Shown here in pieces: positions 36,019 through 44,661 of a stretch of 64,000 nucleotides of DNA. The notes below the pieces were generated by a model that worked only from the letters and a program-made list of their open reading frames with translations, was not told the origin of the DNA and searched no databases. Within the stretch, counting starts at the first letter, position 1; each line of letters begins with the position of its first letter. The stretch comes from Xinfangfangia pollutisoli (GTDB lineage: Bacteria > Pseudomonadota > Alphaproteobacteria > Rhodobacterales > Rhodobacteraceae): contig NZ_JAICBZ010000004.1 of assembly GCF_020179405.1 (NCBI RefSeq), positions 1 to 64,000 of the forward strand, in the 5' to 3' direction. A program made the translations under genes and the position numbers.

Positions 36019-36048
36019 GGCAATATGACGGAACGGGGGCCAGACGCC

Positions 36049-36375
36049 ATGCTTACGACACACGCGAAATATCATATCGGCCAGGTTCTGCGGCACCGGA
36101 AGCATCCGTTCCGCGGCGTGGTCTTTGACGTCGATGCGATGTTTTCGAACACCGATGAATGGTACGAAAACATTCCCGAAGAAAGCCGGCCCTCGAAGGA
36201 CCAGCCCTTCTACCACCTGCTGGCCGAGAACGACCAAAGCTATTACGTCGCCTATGTGTCCGAGCAGAATCTGGTCCCGGACGAGACCGGAGAGCCGGTC
36301 GATCACCCCGATCTGGGCGATCTGTTCGGCGATTTCGAGGATGGGCGCTATCCGCTGCAGTTCCAGCTGAACTAG
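36049..36375 (+). CDS. hspQ: Heat shock protein HspQ
   Basis: 108 residues of the HspQ/YccV hemimethylated-DNA-binding-like family: KYHIGQVLRHRKHPFRGVVFDVDAMFS at the start, PFYHLLAENDQSYYVAYVSEQNLVPDE in the middle and DLFGDFEDGRYPLQFQLN at the end. In enterobacteria it is a Lon adaptor/specificity enhancer. The ATG at 36049 gives the family N-terminus; an ATG at 36025 would add eight residues. Confidence 0.9.
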   Translation: MLTTHAKYHIGQVLRHRKHPFRGVVFDVDAMFSNTDEWYENIPEESRPSKDQPFYHLLAENDQSYYVAYVSEQNLVPDETGEPVDHPDLGDLFGDFEDGRYPLQFQLN

Positions 36376-36465
36376 CGCGGCGGCCGAAAAATCCCCTTTG
36401 CGGCGTCAGGCGGTTACGGCTTGCTAACCCTTCGCCCCTAGTCTCGGACCAGCGAGAAACCGGGG

Positions 36466-36810
36466 ATGAAACCAATGCCGCTGAAAGCCTCGATGCAAGG
36501 GACGACGCTTGTCATCCGCGCGCTGGATGACCGGATCGATGCCGCCGGCGCGATCCAGTTCAAGGAACAGATGCGCGATCTGACCGCCACGCCATCGGCG
36601 CGGGTGATCCTGGATCTGTCAAATGTGCAATTCCTTGATTCCTCGGGGCTTGGCGCCGTGGTCGCGGTGATGAAGCTTCTGGCACCGCAGCGGAAGCTGG
36701 AACTTGCCGGGCTGACGCCCACGGTGGAAAAGGTGTTCCGGCTGACGCGCATGGACACGGTCTTTACCATCCATGCCGGCGTGGATCAGGGGCTTCGGCA
36801 GGTCGGCTGA
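36466..36810 (+). CDS. STAS-domain anti-sigma factor antagonist (RsbV/SpoIIAA-like)
   Basis: 114 residues, a single STAS domain. The phosphorylatable Ser is in NVQFLDSSGLGAVVAVMK (about 56-73), the standard SpoIIAA/RsbV site. It is followed 72 bp downstream by an RsbW-like kinase gene. Together they form a partner-switch pair; the sigma factor or other target is not in the window. ATG follows ACCGGGG. Confidence 0.9.
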   Translation: MKPMPLKASMQGTTLVIRALDDRIDAAGAIQFKEQMRDLTATPSARVILDLSNVQFLDSSGLGAVVAVMKLLAPQRKLELAGLTPTVEKVFRLTRMDTVFTIHAGVDQGLRQVG

Positions 36811-36882
36811 CGGCCGGCCGGCGGGGGCGCCTGGGTCGGGCGCCCCGGGGCAGGACGTCCGGGGCAGGACGGGGGCAGAAAG

Positions 36883-37305
36883 GTGACCGGCGCCGCGATG
36901 ATCGAGATGACGGGAGAGCCGAGTTCGGTGCGCGACGGGTTGCGCCGCGCCATGCACAGCCCGCCGCTGGTGGCGCTGGCACAGGAAGACCGCTCGACCG
37001 CCGAAATCGTTCTGGCCGAGATTCTGAACAACATCGCCGAACATGCCTATTCCGCGGGCGAGGGGCCGATCCGGCTTTGGCTGGGCTGGGCCGAGGGGCG
37101 GCTGTCCTGCCGGATCGAGGATGAGGGTCTGCCCATGCCCGGCGGCAGCCCGCCCGTGGGCCGCCCGCCCCGGCCCGAAGACCTGGCCGAGGGCGGATTC
37201 GGCTGGCACTTGATTCGCAGCCTTGCGGCGGATCTGGCCTATGAACGCGCGCGCGGGGTGAACCGGCTGTGCTTCACCCTTCCGGCGGAACAATCCGTGG
37301 GCTGA
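36883..37305 (+). CDS. Anti-sigma factor serine kinase (RsbW-like, HATPase_c)
   Basis: 140 residues from a GTG at 36883 with AGAAAGG just upstream. GHKL ATPase motifs are present: N-box VLAEILNNIAEHAY (about 45-58), D-box CRIEDEGLPMP (about 82-92), and G-box GGFGWHLIRSLAADLAYERARGVNRL. No sensor is attached. It would phosphorylate the STAS protein encoded just upstream and bind its target factor in the alternate state. Confidence 0.9.
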   Translation: MTGAAMIEMTGEPSSVRDGLRRAMHSPPLVALAQEDRSTAEIVLAEILNNIAEHAYSAGEGPIRLWLGWAEGRLSCRIEDEGLPMPGGSPPVGRPPRPEDLAEGGFGWHLIRSLAADLAYERARGVNRLCFTLPAEQSVG

Positions 37306-37412
37306 GCGGGGATCGTTTCGAATTCATCCGAATTGACGCGATCATGCCCCATTTCCCCCTAAATTCTGCCAGTTCCGGGCGCCATACAGGACTTGTAGCT
37401 GCTAAAGGCTTC

Positions 37413-37460
37413 ACCTCGGCGCCAGGATCAACAGCCCCCACCCAGTCCTGGCGCCGAGGT
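37413..37460. repeat. 15-bp perfect inverted repeat upstream of the gamma-glutamyltransferase gene
   Basis: Arms 37413-37427 and 37446-37460 are perfectly complementary (ACCTCGGCGCCAGGA and its complement), separated by 18 nt. It lies in the 305-bp spacer 37306-37610, which holds no convincing gene. There is no U-tract, so a terminator is unlikely. It could be an mRNA leader hairpin or a large protein-binding dyad. Confidence 0.65.
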
Positions 37461-37610
37461 TCCATTCCCCCAGAAATCGCGACGGATCCGGCCGCCCGCA
37501 CCCTTGGGGCCTGCGCCGCCCGCGGGTCCAACCTGCTGCCCCGCCTTCGGGCCAAGCCACCTTGGCAGCTTCGCCGCATCGCCCTAGGCTTCTGCACAAA
37601 GGAGCCCTGC

Positions 37611-39185
37611 ATGCGCGATTTTCACCTTCCCGGCCGCTCGGCGGTTCATGCGACCAATGGCATGGCCGCGACCTCGCATCCTCTGGCCGCGCTGACGGCG
37701 ATCGAGGTGCTGAAGGCGGGGGGCAATGCCGCCGATGCCGCCATCGCCGCCGCCATGGTGCTGAACGTGGCCGAGCCGCAGATGTGCGGGCTGGGCGGCG
37801 ATTGTTTCGTGCTGCTGAAGCCGCCGGGCGACGAAAGGGTGATCGCGCTGAACGGCTCGGGCCGGGCGCCTTTGGGCCTTGATGCCGATCAGATCCGCGC
37901 CGAAGGCCATGCCACCGTGCCGATCCATGGCATCCATTCCGTCACCCTGCCCGGCGCGGTCGACGCCTTCTGCCGGCTGAATGCCGATTGGGGGCTTCTG
38001 GGCCTGGACCAGTTGCTGGCCCCGGCGATCCATTATGCCGATGCGGGCATCCCGGTCAGTCCGCGCACGGCCTTTGACTGGGCCACCGACATTGCCGATC
38101 TGCAGGGCGACGCGCTGGAATTCTACAGTCTGGGCGGCAAGGCGCCGGTGGCGGGGCAGCTTTTCCGTGCCCCCGGCCTGGCCGAGGTGATGCGCCGGAT
38201 CGCTGCCGAAGGGCGCCAGGGCTTTTACGACGGCGAAGTGGCCGAGGACATGATCGCCTCGCTGCAGGCGCTGGGGGGGCGCCACACGCAGGAAGACCTG
38301 GCCGTCACCCGCTGCGATCTGGCCGCGCCGATCGAGGGCAGTTATGGCGGCGTCGACCTGCTGGAGCATCCGCCGAACGGCCAGGGCGCGACGGCGATCC
38401 TGATGCTGAACATCCTGGCGCAGTTCGACCTGAAATCGCTTGATCCGCTTGGGGCGGCCCGCGCGCATCTTGAAGCCGAGGCCGCGAAACTGGCCTATGA
38501 CGCGCGCAACCGCTTCATCGCCGACCGCACGGCGCGGCTGGACCATATGCTGTCGGTCGAGACGGCGCAGCGTCTGGCCGCGCTGATCGACCCGAAACGC
38601 GCGATGCCCGATGCGCATCCGGTCTCGGAAGCCGTCCACAAGGACACGGTCTATCTGACCGTCGTCGACCGTGACCGCATGGCGGTGTCGCTGATCTATT
38701 CGGTGTTCTGGGGCTTCGGCTCGGGTCTGGCCTCGCGCAAGTTCGGCATCAATTTCCAGAACCGCGGCGCGGGCTTCACGCTGGAGCGTGGCCATCCGAA
38801 CGAGGCCGGGCCCGGCAAGCGGCCGATGCACACGATCATTCCGGCCATGCTGCGGCAGGGCGGGCGGGTGATCATGCCCTTCGGCGTGATGGGCGGCGCC
38901 TATCAGCCCAACGGCCATGCGCGCGTGGTGTCGAACCTGACCGATTACGGGATGGAGCTGCAAGAGGCGCTGGATGCCCCGCGCTGTTTCGCGGCCGGCG
39001 AGGAGGGGATGCAGGTCGAACGCGGCTATTCCAATGCGGTGCGGGCCGAACTGGCGGAGATGGGCCATCCGGTGACGCTGCCCGACACGCCGATCGGTGG
39101 CGCTCAGGCCATCGTGATCGGGCAGGACGGGGTGCTGACCGGCGCCTCGGACCCGCGCAAGGATGGCTGCGCGCTGGGCTATTGA
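37611..39185 (+). CDS. Gamma-glutamyltransferase family protein
   Basis: 524-residue Ntn-hydrolase-type enzyme. The start at 37611 follows AAAGGAG. The large-subunit part has ATSHPLAALTAIEVLKAGGNAADAAIAAA (about 18-46) and MCGLGGDCFVLL. The predicted autoprocessing site and nucleophile is Thr346 in HKDTVYLTVVDRD. The small-subunit part has NEAGPGKRPMHTIIPAML and FGVMGGAYQPNGH. No signal peptide is apparent, unlike periplasmic GGT, so it may be a cytoplasmic acylase-like member. Substrate uncertain. Confidence 0.9.
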   Translation: MRDFHLPGRSAVHATNGMAATSHPLAALTAIEVLKAGGNAADAAIAAAMVLNVAEPQMCGLGGDCFVLLKPPGDERVIALNGSGRAPLGLDADQIRAEGHATVPIHGIHSVTLPGAVDAFCRLNADWGLLGLDQLLAPAIHYADAGIPVSPRTAFDWATDIADLQGDALEFYSLGGKAPVAGQLFRAPGLAEVMRRIAAEGRQGFYDGEVAEDMIASLQALGGRHTQEDLAVTRCDLAAPIEGSYGGVDLLEHPPNGQGATAILMLNILAQFDLKSLDPLGAARAHLEAEAAKLAYDARNRFIADRTARLDHMLSVETAQRLAALIDPKRAMPDAHPVSEAVHKDTVYLTVVDRDRMAVSLIYSVFWGFGSGLASRKFGINFQNRGAGFTLERGHPNEAGPGKRPMHTIIPAMLRQGGRVIMPFGVMGGAYQPNGHARVVSNLTDYGMELQEALDAPRCFAAGEEGMQVERGYSNAVRAELAEMGHPVTLPDTPIGGAQAIVIGQDGVLTGASDPRKDGCALGY

Positions 39186-39200
39186 AGGCGGAAACAGACA

Positions 39201-39653
39201 ATGAATTACGATGAGGCGACCCAGGCGATCCTGGCGCTGACGCATGGCGAAACCGATGCCGTGGCGCTGATGGCGACGCTGGCCTGCGAGATCCACGCCC
39301 GCCATCCGCTGTCGGACTGGACCGGGTTCTACCGCGTGGTCGCGCCCGAATTGCTGAAGATCGGCCCCTATCAGGGCGGCCATGGCTGTCTGGTGATCCC
39401 CTTCGCGCGCGGGGTCTGCGGCGCCTGCGCGCGCACGGGCGAGATCCAGAACGTGCCCGATGTCGATGCCTTCCCCGACCATATCGCCTGCGCCTCGTCC
39501 ACACGGTCGGAACTGGTTCTGCCGGTCTGGAACGGGCAGGGGCGGCTTCTGGGCGTGCTGGATCTGGACAGCGACACGCCCGCCGCCTTCACCAAGGCCG
39601 ATGAAGACTGGCTGGTGCCGCTTCTGGCGCAGGTCTTCCGGGATGCGGCGTGA
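39201..39653 (+). CDS. msrC: Free methionine-(R)-sulfoxide reductase
   Basis: 150-residue GAF-domain enzyme that reduces free L-methionine-(R)-sulfoxide. The three family cysteines are present at 63 (GHGC), 73 (GVCGAC) and 97 (HIACAS). Their spacing, 10 and 24 residues, equals that of E. coli MsrC (84/94/118). DWTGFYR and ELVLPVWNGQGRLLGVLDLDSD complete the signature. Overlaps the GFA gene (TGATG). Confidence 0.93.
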   Translation: MNYDEATQAILALTHGETDAVALMATLACEIHARHPLSDWTGFYRVVAPELLKIGPYQGGHGCLVIPFARGVCGACARTGEIQNVPDVDAFPDHIACASSTRSELVLPVWNGQGRLLGVLDLDSDTPAAFTKADEDWLVPLLAQVFRDAA

Positions 39654-40441
39654 TGCGTGGCGCCTGCCTGTGCGGCGCGGTGGCTTTTGAGGTCGACCCG
39701 CCGCTGCGCGATGTGGTCGCCTGCCATTGCCGGCAATGCCGCAAGACCTCGGGCCATTACTGGGCGGCATCGGCCGTGCCGCTGGCGCGGTTCCGGCTGA
39801 TCCGGGCGCAGGGGCTGCGCTGGTTTCGGTCGTCCGACAGCGCCTCGCGCGGGTTCTGTGTCGGCTGCGGGGCCAGCCTGTTCTGGCAGCCGCATGGCCG
39901 CGACCAGATGTCTTTCGCGGCGGGCGCGCTGGAGGGCCCGACCGGGTTGAAGACCCTGGCGCATATCCTGACCGAGTTTGCCGGCGACTATTACCGCGCC
40001 GAAGGCCCGCCGCCCGATCCATCCGGCCGCGCGGCGCAGCTGCAGGGCGGCTGTCTGTGCGGGGCGAACCGCTTCACACTGCCGGGGCCGATGGGAGAGG
40101 TCGGCGCCTGCCATTGCACGCAATGCCGCAAGCTGTCGGGCCATTACTCCGCCAGTTTCGATGCCGCGGAATCCGATCTGGCCTGGTCCGCCCGGCATCT
40201 GGCGGAATATGTCACCCCGGGCGGCGGGCGGCGCGGCTTCTGCCCGGATTGCGGATCCTCGCTGTTCTTCCGGGCGGCCGATGGCGGCTTCTCGGTCGAG
40301 GCCGGCTGCATCGACAGCCCGACCGGCGGGCAGCTGCGCAGCCATATCTTCGTGGCCGACAAGGGCGATTACTACGACATCGACGACGGCCTGCCGCAAT
40401 TCCCCGCCTGGGACCGCGCCGAGGGCTGGCGCGGGGACTGA
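39653..40441 (+). CDS. Tandem double-domain GFA (glutathione-dependent formaldehyde-activating-like) protein
   Basis: 262 residues with two complete GFA zinc domains in one chain. Domain 1 (about 1-120): GACLCGAV, ACHCRQCRKTSGHY, CVGCGASLFW. Domain 2 (about 133-250): GGCLCGANRF, ACHCTQCRKLSGHY, CPDCGSSLFF. GFA/CENP-V domains are normally single and about 120-150 residues, so this is a fused duplication. True enzymatic activity of most members is uncertain. The ATG overlaps the msrC stop by one base. Confidence 0.92.
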   Translation: MRGACLCGAVAFEVDPPLRDVVACHCRQCRKTSGHYWAASAVPLARFRLIRAQGLRWFRSSDSASRGFCVGCGASLFWQPHGRDQMSFAAGALEGPTGLKTLAHILTEFAGDYYRAEGPPPDPSGRAAQLQGGCLCGANRFTLPGPMGEVGACHCTQCRKLSGHYSASFDAAESDLAWSARHLAEYVTPGGGRRGFCPDCGSSLFFRAADGGFSVEAGCIDSPTGGQLRSHIFVADKGDYYDIDDGLPQFPAWDRAEGWRGD

Positions 40442-40509
40442 CCCGGGCCTGACCCTTGCGCCCCGCCGCCCCGGGGCTTACCTCGGGCGGCGGCACACAG
40501 GAGCGACAG

Positions 40510-41409
40510 ATGACCGAAATCACCCTTCTCGACGGCGGCATGGGCCAGGAACTGGTCGCGCGCAGCGGCGGCACCGATCCGGGCCCGCTTTGGGCGACGC
40601 GGGTGATGATCGACCATCCCGGCATGGTGGGCGCGATCCATGACGATTACTTCGCCGCCGGCGCCTCGGTCGCCACCACCAACACCTATGCGATCCTGCA
40701 TGACCGGCTGGTCCGCGACGGGATGGATGCCTATTACCACGCCCTGCATCTGCGCGCCCTGGCCGAGGCGCATGAGGCCCGCGCGCGCGCCGGCCGCGGC
40801 ATCATCGCGGGCTCCATGGGCCCCTTGGGCGACAGCTACCGCCCCGACCTGACCCCCGGCGTCGATGTCTCGGCCCCGCTTTACGCCGAAAAGGCCGCGC
40901 TGATGGCGCCGCATGTCGACGTGATCCTGATCGAGACCATGTCCTCGCTGGATCTGGCCCGCGGGGCGCTGAAGGGTGCGCAGGCGGCGGGCAAGCCGGT
41001 CTGGCTGTCGGTCTCGGTGCATGACCGCGATGGCACCCGGCTGCGCTCGGGCGAGCCGCTGGCCGATCTGCGCGGCGTGCTGGACGCGGCGCCGGCAGCG
41101 GCGGTTCTGGCCAATTGCTCGATGCCCGAGGCGATGGAAGCGGCCATGGGCGTTCTGGCGACGCTGGGCCTGCCCTTCGGCGCCTATGCCAACGGCTTCT
41201 CGGAAATCTCGCATCTGCCGCTGCCCGAAGACGGCACGGCGCCGGCCTATTGCGCCCGCCACGACCTGACGCCCCAACGCTATGCCGAATTCGCGCTGCG
41301 CTGGGTGGGGCAGGGCGCAACCATTGTCGGCGGCTGCTGCGAGGTGGGCCCGGCCCATATCCGCCATCTGGCCGACCGGCTGCGGGCCGAGGGCCACACG
41401 ATCGCATGA
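40510..41409 (+). CDS. Homocysteine S-methyltransferase family protein
   Basis: 299 residues, (beta/alpha)8 barrel. Start LLDGGMGQEL is the family opener. Zinc ligands: Cys203 in ANCSMPE and the Cys276-Cys277 pair in GGCCEVGP. TNTYAIL and AGSMGPLGDSYRPD line the substrate site. The methyl donor could be betaine, S-methylmethionine or similar; it lacks a B12 domain. The stop overlaps the rluA ATG by four bases. ATG follows AGGAGCGACAG. Confidence 0.92.
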   Translation: MTEITLLDGGMGQELVARSGGTDPGPLWATRVMIDHPGMVGAIHDDYFAAGASVATTNTYAILHDRLVRDGMDAYYHALHLRALAEAHEARARAGRGIIAGSMGPLGDSYRPDLTPGVDVSAPLYAEKAALMAPHVDVILIETMSSLDLARGALKGAQAAGKPVWLSVSVHDRDGTRLRSGEPLADLRGVLDAAPAAAVLANCSMPEAMEAAMGVLATLGLPFGAYANGFSEISHLPLPEDGTAPAYCARHDLTPQRYAEFALRWVGQGATIVGGCCEVGPAHIRHLADRLRAEGHTIA

Positions 41410-42059
41410 TCGCCGATTTCGACTATCGCCCCCCGGATGTGCCGCTGAAGATCCTGTTCGAGGATGCGCATCTTCTGGTGCTGGACAAGCCCGCGGGCCT
41501 GTTGTCGGTGCCGGGCAAGCTGGAGGGGCGGCAGGATTGTCTGCTGTCGCGGCTGCAGGCGGCGCGCTGGGACGCGCTGCTGGTGCATCGGCTGGATTGC
41601 GACACGTCCGGGGTGATGATCTTTGCCCGCACGAAACAGGCCCAGGGGTTCCTGAGCCAGGAATTCGAAAAGCGGCGGGCGCAGAAGACCTATATCGCGC
41701 GGGTGGCGGGCGAGATGGCCGAAGACAGCGGCCATGTCGACCTGCCGCTTTGCGCCGATTGGCCGAACCGGCCGCGCCAGATGGTCAGCCCCGAAGGCCG
41801 CCCGGCCCAGACCGACTGGCAGGTGATCGGCCGCGCGCCGGGCGAAACCCGGCTGCGGCTGACGCCCCATACCGGCCGCAGCCACCAGCTGCGCGTGCAT
41901 ATGCTGGCGCTGGGCCATCCGATCCTGGGCGATCCGATCTATGCGACCGGCCCCGCCCGCGACGGCCATCCCCGCCTGATGCTGCATGCGGAAACCCTGT
42001 CGCTCCACCATCCCGCAACCGGCCAGCGCGTCGAATTCGCAGCACCCGTGCCGTTCTGA
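41406..42059 (+). CDS. rluA: RluA-type pseudouridine synthase
   Basis: 217 residues, near the E. coli RluA length of 219. The catalytic Asp64 is in VHRLDCDTSG at the same position as in E. coli RluA. LPLCADWPNRPRQMV and the GRSHQLRVHMLALGHPILGDPIYA stretch are diagnostic of the RluA branch that modifies 23S rRNA 746 and tRNA 32. No S4 domain. Coupled to the preceding methyltransferase by ATGA. Confidence 0.93.
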   Translation: MIADFDYRPPDVPLKILFEDAHLLVLDKPAGLLSVPGKLEGRQDCLLSRLQAARWDALLVHRLDCDTSGVMIFARTKQAQGFLSQEFEKRRAQKTYIARVAGEMAEDSGHVDLPLCADWPNRPRQMVSPEGRPAQTDWQVIGRAPGETRLRLTPHTGRSHQLRVHMLALGHPILGDPIYATGPARDGHPRLMLHAETLSLHHPATGQRVEFAAPVPF

Positions 42060-42148
42060 TGCGGCGGCCCCGCGCGGGCTCGCACAGTTTTTAACGCATC
42101 CGACAAGAAAGCCGGTTAATCCTGCGCCAAACCGCCCAAGGAGGCTTC

Positions 42149-43777
42149 ATGCTTTCCGCCGCCTTCCAGACCCGTTTCGCCCTGATCACCTGGCCCGCCA
42201 TCGCCCTTCCGGTTCTGGGGGTGGTGATGCTGATCTTCCCGGGGCAGGACTGGTGGCTGATCCCCCTGGCGCTGCTGTGCCTGGGGCTGGTCCTTCTGGG
42301 CATTCACGACCTGCGCCAGACCCGCCATGCGGTGTTGCGCAACTATCCGGTCGCGGCGCATCTGCGCTTCATCCTGGAAGGCATCCGCCCCGAGATGCGG
42401 CAGTATTTCTTCGAAGGCGACAAGGACGGCGCGCCCTTCCCGCGCGACCAGCGCGCCATCGTCTACCAGCGCGCCAAGCACGAGCTGGAAACCCGGCCCT
42501 TCGGCACGCAATACAATGTCTATCAGGAACAATATGAATGGCTGCACCATTCGATCGCGCCGAAGCCGGCCCTGCCGCATGACCACATGCGCGTGACGGT
42601 GGGCGCCGAGACCAAACAGCCCTATTCCGCCTCGCTGCTGAACATCTCGGCCATGAGCTACGGCTCGCTCTCGGCCAATGCGATCCGGGCGCTGAACAAG
42701 GGCGCGGCGCAGGGCGGCTTCTTCCATGACACGGGCGAGGGCGGGGTCTCGCCCTATCACCGCGAGGCGGGCGGCGATCTGGTCTGGGAAATCGGCTCGG
42801 GCTATTTCTCGTGCCGCGCCAAGGATGGCAGTTTCGATCCGGCGCTGTTTGCCGATGTGGCCGCCGATCCGCAGATCCGCATGGTCGAATTGAAGCTTAG
42901 CCAGGGTGCCAAGCCCGGCCATGGCGGCGTCTTGCCGGCGGCGAAGATCACCGAGGAAATCAGCCGGATTCGCGGCGTGCCGATGGGGCAGGATTGCGTC
43001 TCGCCGCCCTTCCATTCCTGCTTCTCCACCCCGCGCGGCCTGTTGGAACAGGTGGCGCGGATGCGCGATCTGTCGGGCGGCAAGCCGGCCGGGTTCAAGC
43101 TGTGCATCGGCCATCCGTGGGAGTTTCTGGCGATCTGCAAGGCCATGGTCGAGACCGGCATCACCCCCGATTTCATCGTGGTCGACGGCAAGGAAGGCGG
43201 CACGGGCGCGGCACCGCTGGAATTCATGGACCATATCGGCATGCCTTTGCGCGACGGCCTGACCTTCGTTCACAATGCGCTGGTGGGCGTGGGCCTGCGC
43301 GAGCGGGTGAAGATCGGCGCCTCGGGCAAGATCACCTCGGCCTTCGACATGGCCAAGGTGCTGGGTCTGGGCGCCGATTGGTGCAATGCCGCGCGCGGCT
43401 TCATGTTCGCGATCGGCTGCATTCAGGCGCAAAGCTGCCATACCGGCACCTGCCCCACCGGCGTCGCCACCCAGGATCCGCTGCGCCAACGCGCGGTCGT
43501 GGTGCCCGACAAGGCGATGCGGGTGGCGCAATTCCATCGCGGCACGCTGCATGCTTTGGCCGAGCTGACCGCCGCCGCCGGCCTTGCCCATCCCTCCGAC
43601 CTGCGCCCACACCATTTCCTGCGCCGCACCGACAGCGACCGCGTGCTGTCCTTCGCCGAATTGTATGAACAACTGGCCCCCGGCCAGCTTCTGGCCGACC
43701 CCGCCTCGTCGCCGCTTTACGGCAAGGCCTGGGCCCATGCCAGCGCCGACAGCTTCGCCCGGGTCGAAGCCGCCTGA
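42149..43777 (+). CDS. FMN-binding glutamate synthase family protein
   Basis: 542 residues. Two N-terminal hydrophobic segments (about 10-50) suggest a membrane anchor. The remainder is the GltB-like FMN barrel: INISAMSYGSLSANAIRALNKGA, GEGGVSPYH, GAKPGHGGVLPAAKIT, VDGKEGGTGAAPLEF, and a 3Fe-4S-like cluster site CIQAQSCHTGTCPTG. The glutamine-amidotransferase domain of true glutamate synthase is missing. Function unclear; possibly an amine or ammonia-dependent synthase or an electron-transfer flavoprotein. Confidence 0.9.
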   Translation: MLSAAFQTRFALITWPAIALPVLGVVMLIFPGQDWWLIPLALLCLGLVLLGIHDLRQTRHAVLRNYPVAAHLRFILEGIRPEMRQYFFEGDKDGAPFPRDQRAIVYQRAKHELETRPFGTQYNVYQEQYEWLHHSIAPKPALPHDHMRVTVGAETKQPYSASLLNISAMSYGSLSANAIRALNKGAAQGGFFHDTGEGGVSPYHREAGGDLVWEIGSGYFSCRAKDGSFDPALFADVAADPQIRMVELKLSQGAKPGHGGVLPAAKITEEISRIRGVPMGQDCVSPPFHSCFSTPRGLLEQVARMRDLSGGKPAGFKLCIGHPWEFLAICKAMVETGITPDFIVVDGKEGGTGAAPLEFMDHIGMPLRDGLTFVHNALVGVGLRERVKIGASGKITSAFDMAKVLGLGADWCNAARGFMFAIGCIQAQSCHTGTCPTGVATQDPLRQRAVVVPDKAMRVAQFHRGTLHALAELTAAAGLAHPSDLRPHHFLRRTDSDRVLSFAELYEQLAPGQLLADPASSPLYGKAWAHASADSFARVEAA

Positions 43778-43796
43778 GCCCGCGCCTTCCGCCGCC

Positions 43797-43852
43797 GCCT
43801 TCCTCTCTGCAAAAATATCCTGCGGGGGTCCGGGGGTGCAAAACCCCCGGCG
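43797..43852 (+). repeat. Dispersed intergenic repeat, copy 3
   Basis: GCCTTCCTCTCTGCAAAAATATCC followed by a GGGGGTCC...CCCCC hairpin. It lies between the convergent 3' ends of the flavoprotein gene and the DeoR-type gene, a place where a two-way terminator would be useful. Confidence 0.78.
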
Positions 43853-43883
43853 GCCGGCCCCGCGGCGCTCAGCCCGGGGCCAT

Positions 43884-44645
43884 CTAATCCGCCAGCACCA
43901 GCGCCACCCCTGCACTCTCCAGCGCCTCGGCCAGCGGCGGCGGGGGCGGCTGATCGGTGACCAGATGGGTGAAACGGCCGGTCGGCCCGATGGCAATCGG
44001 CGCCGTGCGGCCGAATTTCGACGCATCCGCCGCAACGATCCGCGTCTCGGCCCGGTCCAGCAGGGCCCGGCTGAATTCGGCCTCGCGCAGGTCCTGCAGC
44101 AGAAACCCGTCGCGCGGGTCGATCGCCGCCACCGAAAACACCGCATGGCTGACCCGGAACTGCTGCACGAAGGCCAGAGCCTCGGCCCCGAACGCCCCGC
44201 CGTCATGGCTGCGCAATTCGCCCCCCGCCATGAACACCCGATTGCCGTTCACCCCGGTCAGCGCCTGCGCCACCGCCAGCGAATTCGTCACCACCAGCAG
44301 GTCCCGCCGGATCCGCAGCGCCTGCGCCACATAGGCGGTGGTGGAGCCCACATCCAGAAAGACCGAGGCGCCATCGGGCACCAGCCCCGCCACCGCCTGG
44401 GCGATCCGCCGCTTGGCGCCGGGGTTCTGCACCATGCGCTGGGCGAAACTGGCCTCGGGTCCCCAATCCTTCAGCACCACCCCGCCATGCACCCGGGTGA
44501 CCAGACCCTGCGCCTCAAGCCGCTTCAGATTGCGCCGGATCGTTTCATCCGTCACGCCCAGCCGGTTGGCCAGCGCCTCGACCCGGGCCGAGCCGTGATC
44601 CTGCAAAAGCTCAAGAATTGCGCGCTCGCGCTGGCTGGACAACAT
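43884..44645 (-). CDS. DeoR/GlpR family transcriptional regulator
   Basis: 253 residues from ATG 44645. The DeoR-type winged helix (about 1-60) reads SSQRERAILELLQDHGSARVEALANRLGVTDETIRRNLKRLEAQG followed by VTRVHGGV. The C-terminal sugar-phosphate-isomerase-like sensor (about 75-250) has FLDVGSTTAYVAQAL and VTNSLAVAQAL. DeoR proteins usually answer to phosphorylated ligands. It is divergent from the proXVW-kinase-flavoenzyme operon and is its probable regulator, with phased palindromes in between. Confidence 0.93.
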   Translation of the reverse strand: MLSSQRERAILELLQDHGSARVEALANRLGVTDETIRRNLKRLEAQGLVTRVHGGVVLKDWGPEASFAQRMVQNPGAKRRIAQAVAGLVPDGASVFLDVGSTTAYVAQALRIRRDLLVVTNSLAVAQALTGVNGNRVFMAGGELRSHDGGAFGAEALAFVQQFRVSHAVFSVAAIDPRDGFLLQDLREAEFSRALLDRAETRIVAADASKFGRTAPIAIGPTGRFTHLVTDQPPPPPLAEALESAGVALVLAD

Positions 44646-44661
44646 GGCATGAGGGCTTGTC

